Source: Phycisphaerae bacterium (GTDB taxonomy: Bacteria; Planctomycetota; Phycisphaerae; Phycisphaerales; SM1A02). From it: DNA of 6,983 nucleotides. Below the pieces are notes generated by a model. That model did not search any database and had not been told where the DNA came from. It saw nothing but the letters and a program-made list of their open reading frames with translations. How positions within the stretch are numbered: position 1 is the stretch's first letter; every line of letters starts with the position of its first letter. Where the stretch lies: positions 1 through 6,983 of the forward strand of contig JABJQE010000148.1 of assembly GCA_018663565.1 (NCBI GenBank). The letters are read 5' to 3'. The position numbers and the translations under genes were made by a program. Below are positions 6,472 to 6,983 of the stretch, piece after piece.

Positions 6472-6983
6472 GTGGCACACAAGAAAACGACGAAGCAGGA
6501 CGCTTCACAAGGCGAGATCATGCTCGTCAACGATGTCCCCGGCGAGGAATGCCGGATCGCGATCGTGCGAGACGGACGACTTGAGGACCTTTTTACCGAG
6601 CGAGCCGCAACCGCGACGAGCGTCGGAAACATCTATAAGGGCCGGGTAAGCAATGTCGAGTCAGCCATTCAGGCTGCCTTCATTGACTATGGGCAATCGC
6701 AGAATGGCTTCCTGCATATCTCTGATTTGCACCCACGCTATTTCCCTGGCGGAGAACAGTCGGAGAAAGTGGGGCGAAAGACAGCTCGCCACGATCGTCC
6801 GCCAATTCAAAGGGCGCTCAAGCGAGGCGATGAGATTCTCGTCCAAGTGCTCAAGGAGGGCATTGGCACGAAGGGGCCAACGCTGACCAGTTATCTCTCC
6901 ATGCCTGGGCGGCTCATGGTCATGATGCCCTATATGGACAAGGTCGGGGTGACCCGCCGCGTCGAGGATGAAGACGAACGCAA
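6472..6983 (+). CDS. Rne/Rng family ribonuclease (RNase E/G), N-terminal part, cut by window edge
   Basis: The 170 visible residues match the N-terminal region of RNase E/G endoribonucleases, which cut single-stranded RNA in mRNA decay and in rRNA and tRNA maturation. From the GTG start there is a Lys-rich tail (AHKKTTKQD), then the family opening MLVNDVPGEECRIAIVRDG. The S1 RNA-binding domain follows, with VGNIYKGRV, AAFIDYG and NGFLHISDL at residues 51-86. It carries a charged insertion (about 88-118), then resumes at GDEILVQVLKEG. The next segment, KGPTLTSYLSMPGRLMVMMP (residues 134-153), and VTRRVEDEDER correspond to the KGAALT... and SRR(I/V)E.. stretch of E. coli RNase E. The DNase-I-like catalytic domain and its metal Asp residues lie beyond the edge, so RNase E cannot be told from RNase G and activity cannot be judged. 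The gene follows ptsI on the same strand after 242 bp. Confidence 0.95.
   Translation, partial: MAHKKTTKQDASQGEIMLVNDVPGEECRIAIVRDGRLEDLFTERAATATSVGNIYKGRVSNVESAIQAAFIDYGQSQNGFLHISDLHPRYFPGGEQSEKVGRKTARHDRPPIQRALKRGDEILVQVLKEGIGTKGPTLTSYLSMPGRLMVMMPYMDKVGVTRRVEDEDER

Noticed and set aside
6223..6584. Possible small plus-strand gene starting at an ATG that overlaps the ptsI stop
   Set aside because: It runs over 100 bases into the well-supported RNase gene in another frame, has no good ribosome binding site, and its product shows no recognisable pattern.
1..6983. A defence system, toxin-antitoxin pair, mobile element or CRISPR array
   Set aside because: All coding space is filled by housekeeping families plus one lipoprotein. 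No transposase, integrase, repeat array, terminal inverted repeats or target duplication was seen.

Overview
The window reads as an ordinary stretch of bacterial housekeeping chromosome, moderately GC-rich. The best guess for the host is a planctomycete (Planctomycetota, perhaps Phycisphaerae). This rests on how the RNase E/G N-terminus and Enzyme I read compared with what I remember of that group, plus the scattered, non-operonic gene order. No taxonomic marker gene is present, so the host call is an inference. I found no rRNA or tRNA gene, insertion sequence, CRISPR array, phage gene or attachment site.

Layout. Positions 1-2024 (minus) hold a 7TM-HD (YqfF/PgpH-type) cyclic-di-AMP phosphodiesterase whose C-terminus lies off the left edge. 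After a 92-bp divergent gap, 2117-2617 (plus) holds a small predicted lipoprotein of unknown function. It runs tail to tail into gatA and overlaps it by 14 bp. Positions 4387-2604 (minus) are a translationally coupled gatC-gatA pair: two subunits of the tRNA-dependent amidotransferase, joined by an ATGA overlap, with an extended Shine-Dalgarno sequence inside the gatC tail. A 90-bp divergent gap separates gatC from ptsI (4478-6229, plus), a full-length Enzyme I of the PEP phosphotransferase system. After a 242-bp leader with two small hairpins, an RNase E/G-family gene starts with GTG at 6472 and runs off the right edge.

How the genes relate. Only gatC and gatA form a clear functional unit. 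GatB is needed to complete the complex and is not here. Enzyme I has no HPr or EIIA gene beside it in the window. The other genes serve separate roles: c-di-AMP turnover at the membrane, the envelope, carbon or nitrogen signalling, and RNA decay. I see no convincing new multi-gene system. The points most worth a second look are the unusual residues around the Enzyme I active histidine, the orphan lipoprotein, the inverted repeat over the gatC start, and the leader of the RNase gene.
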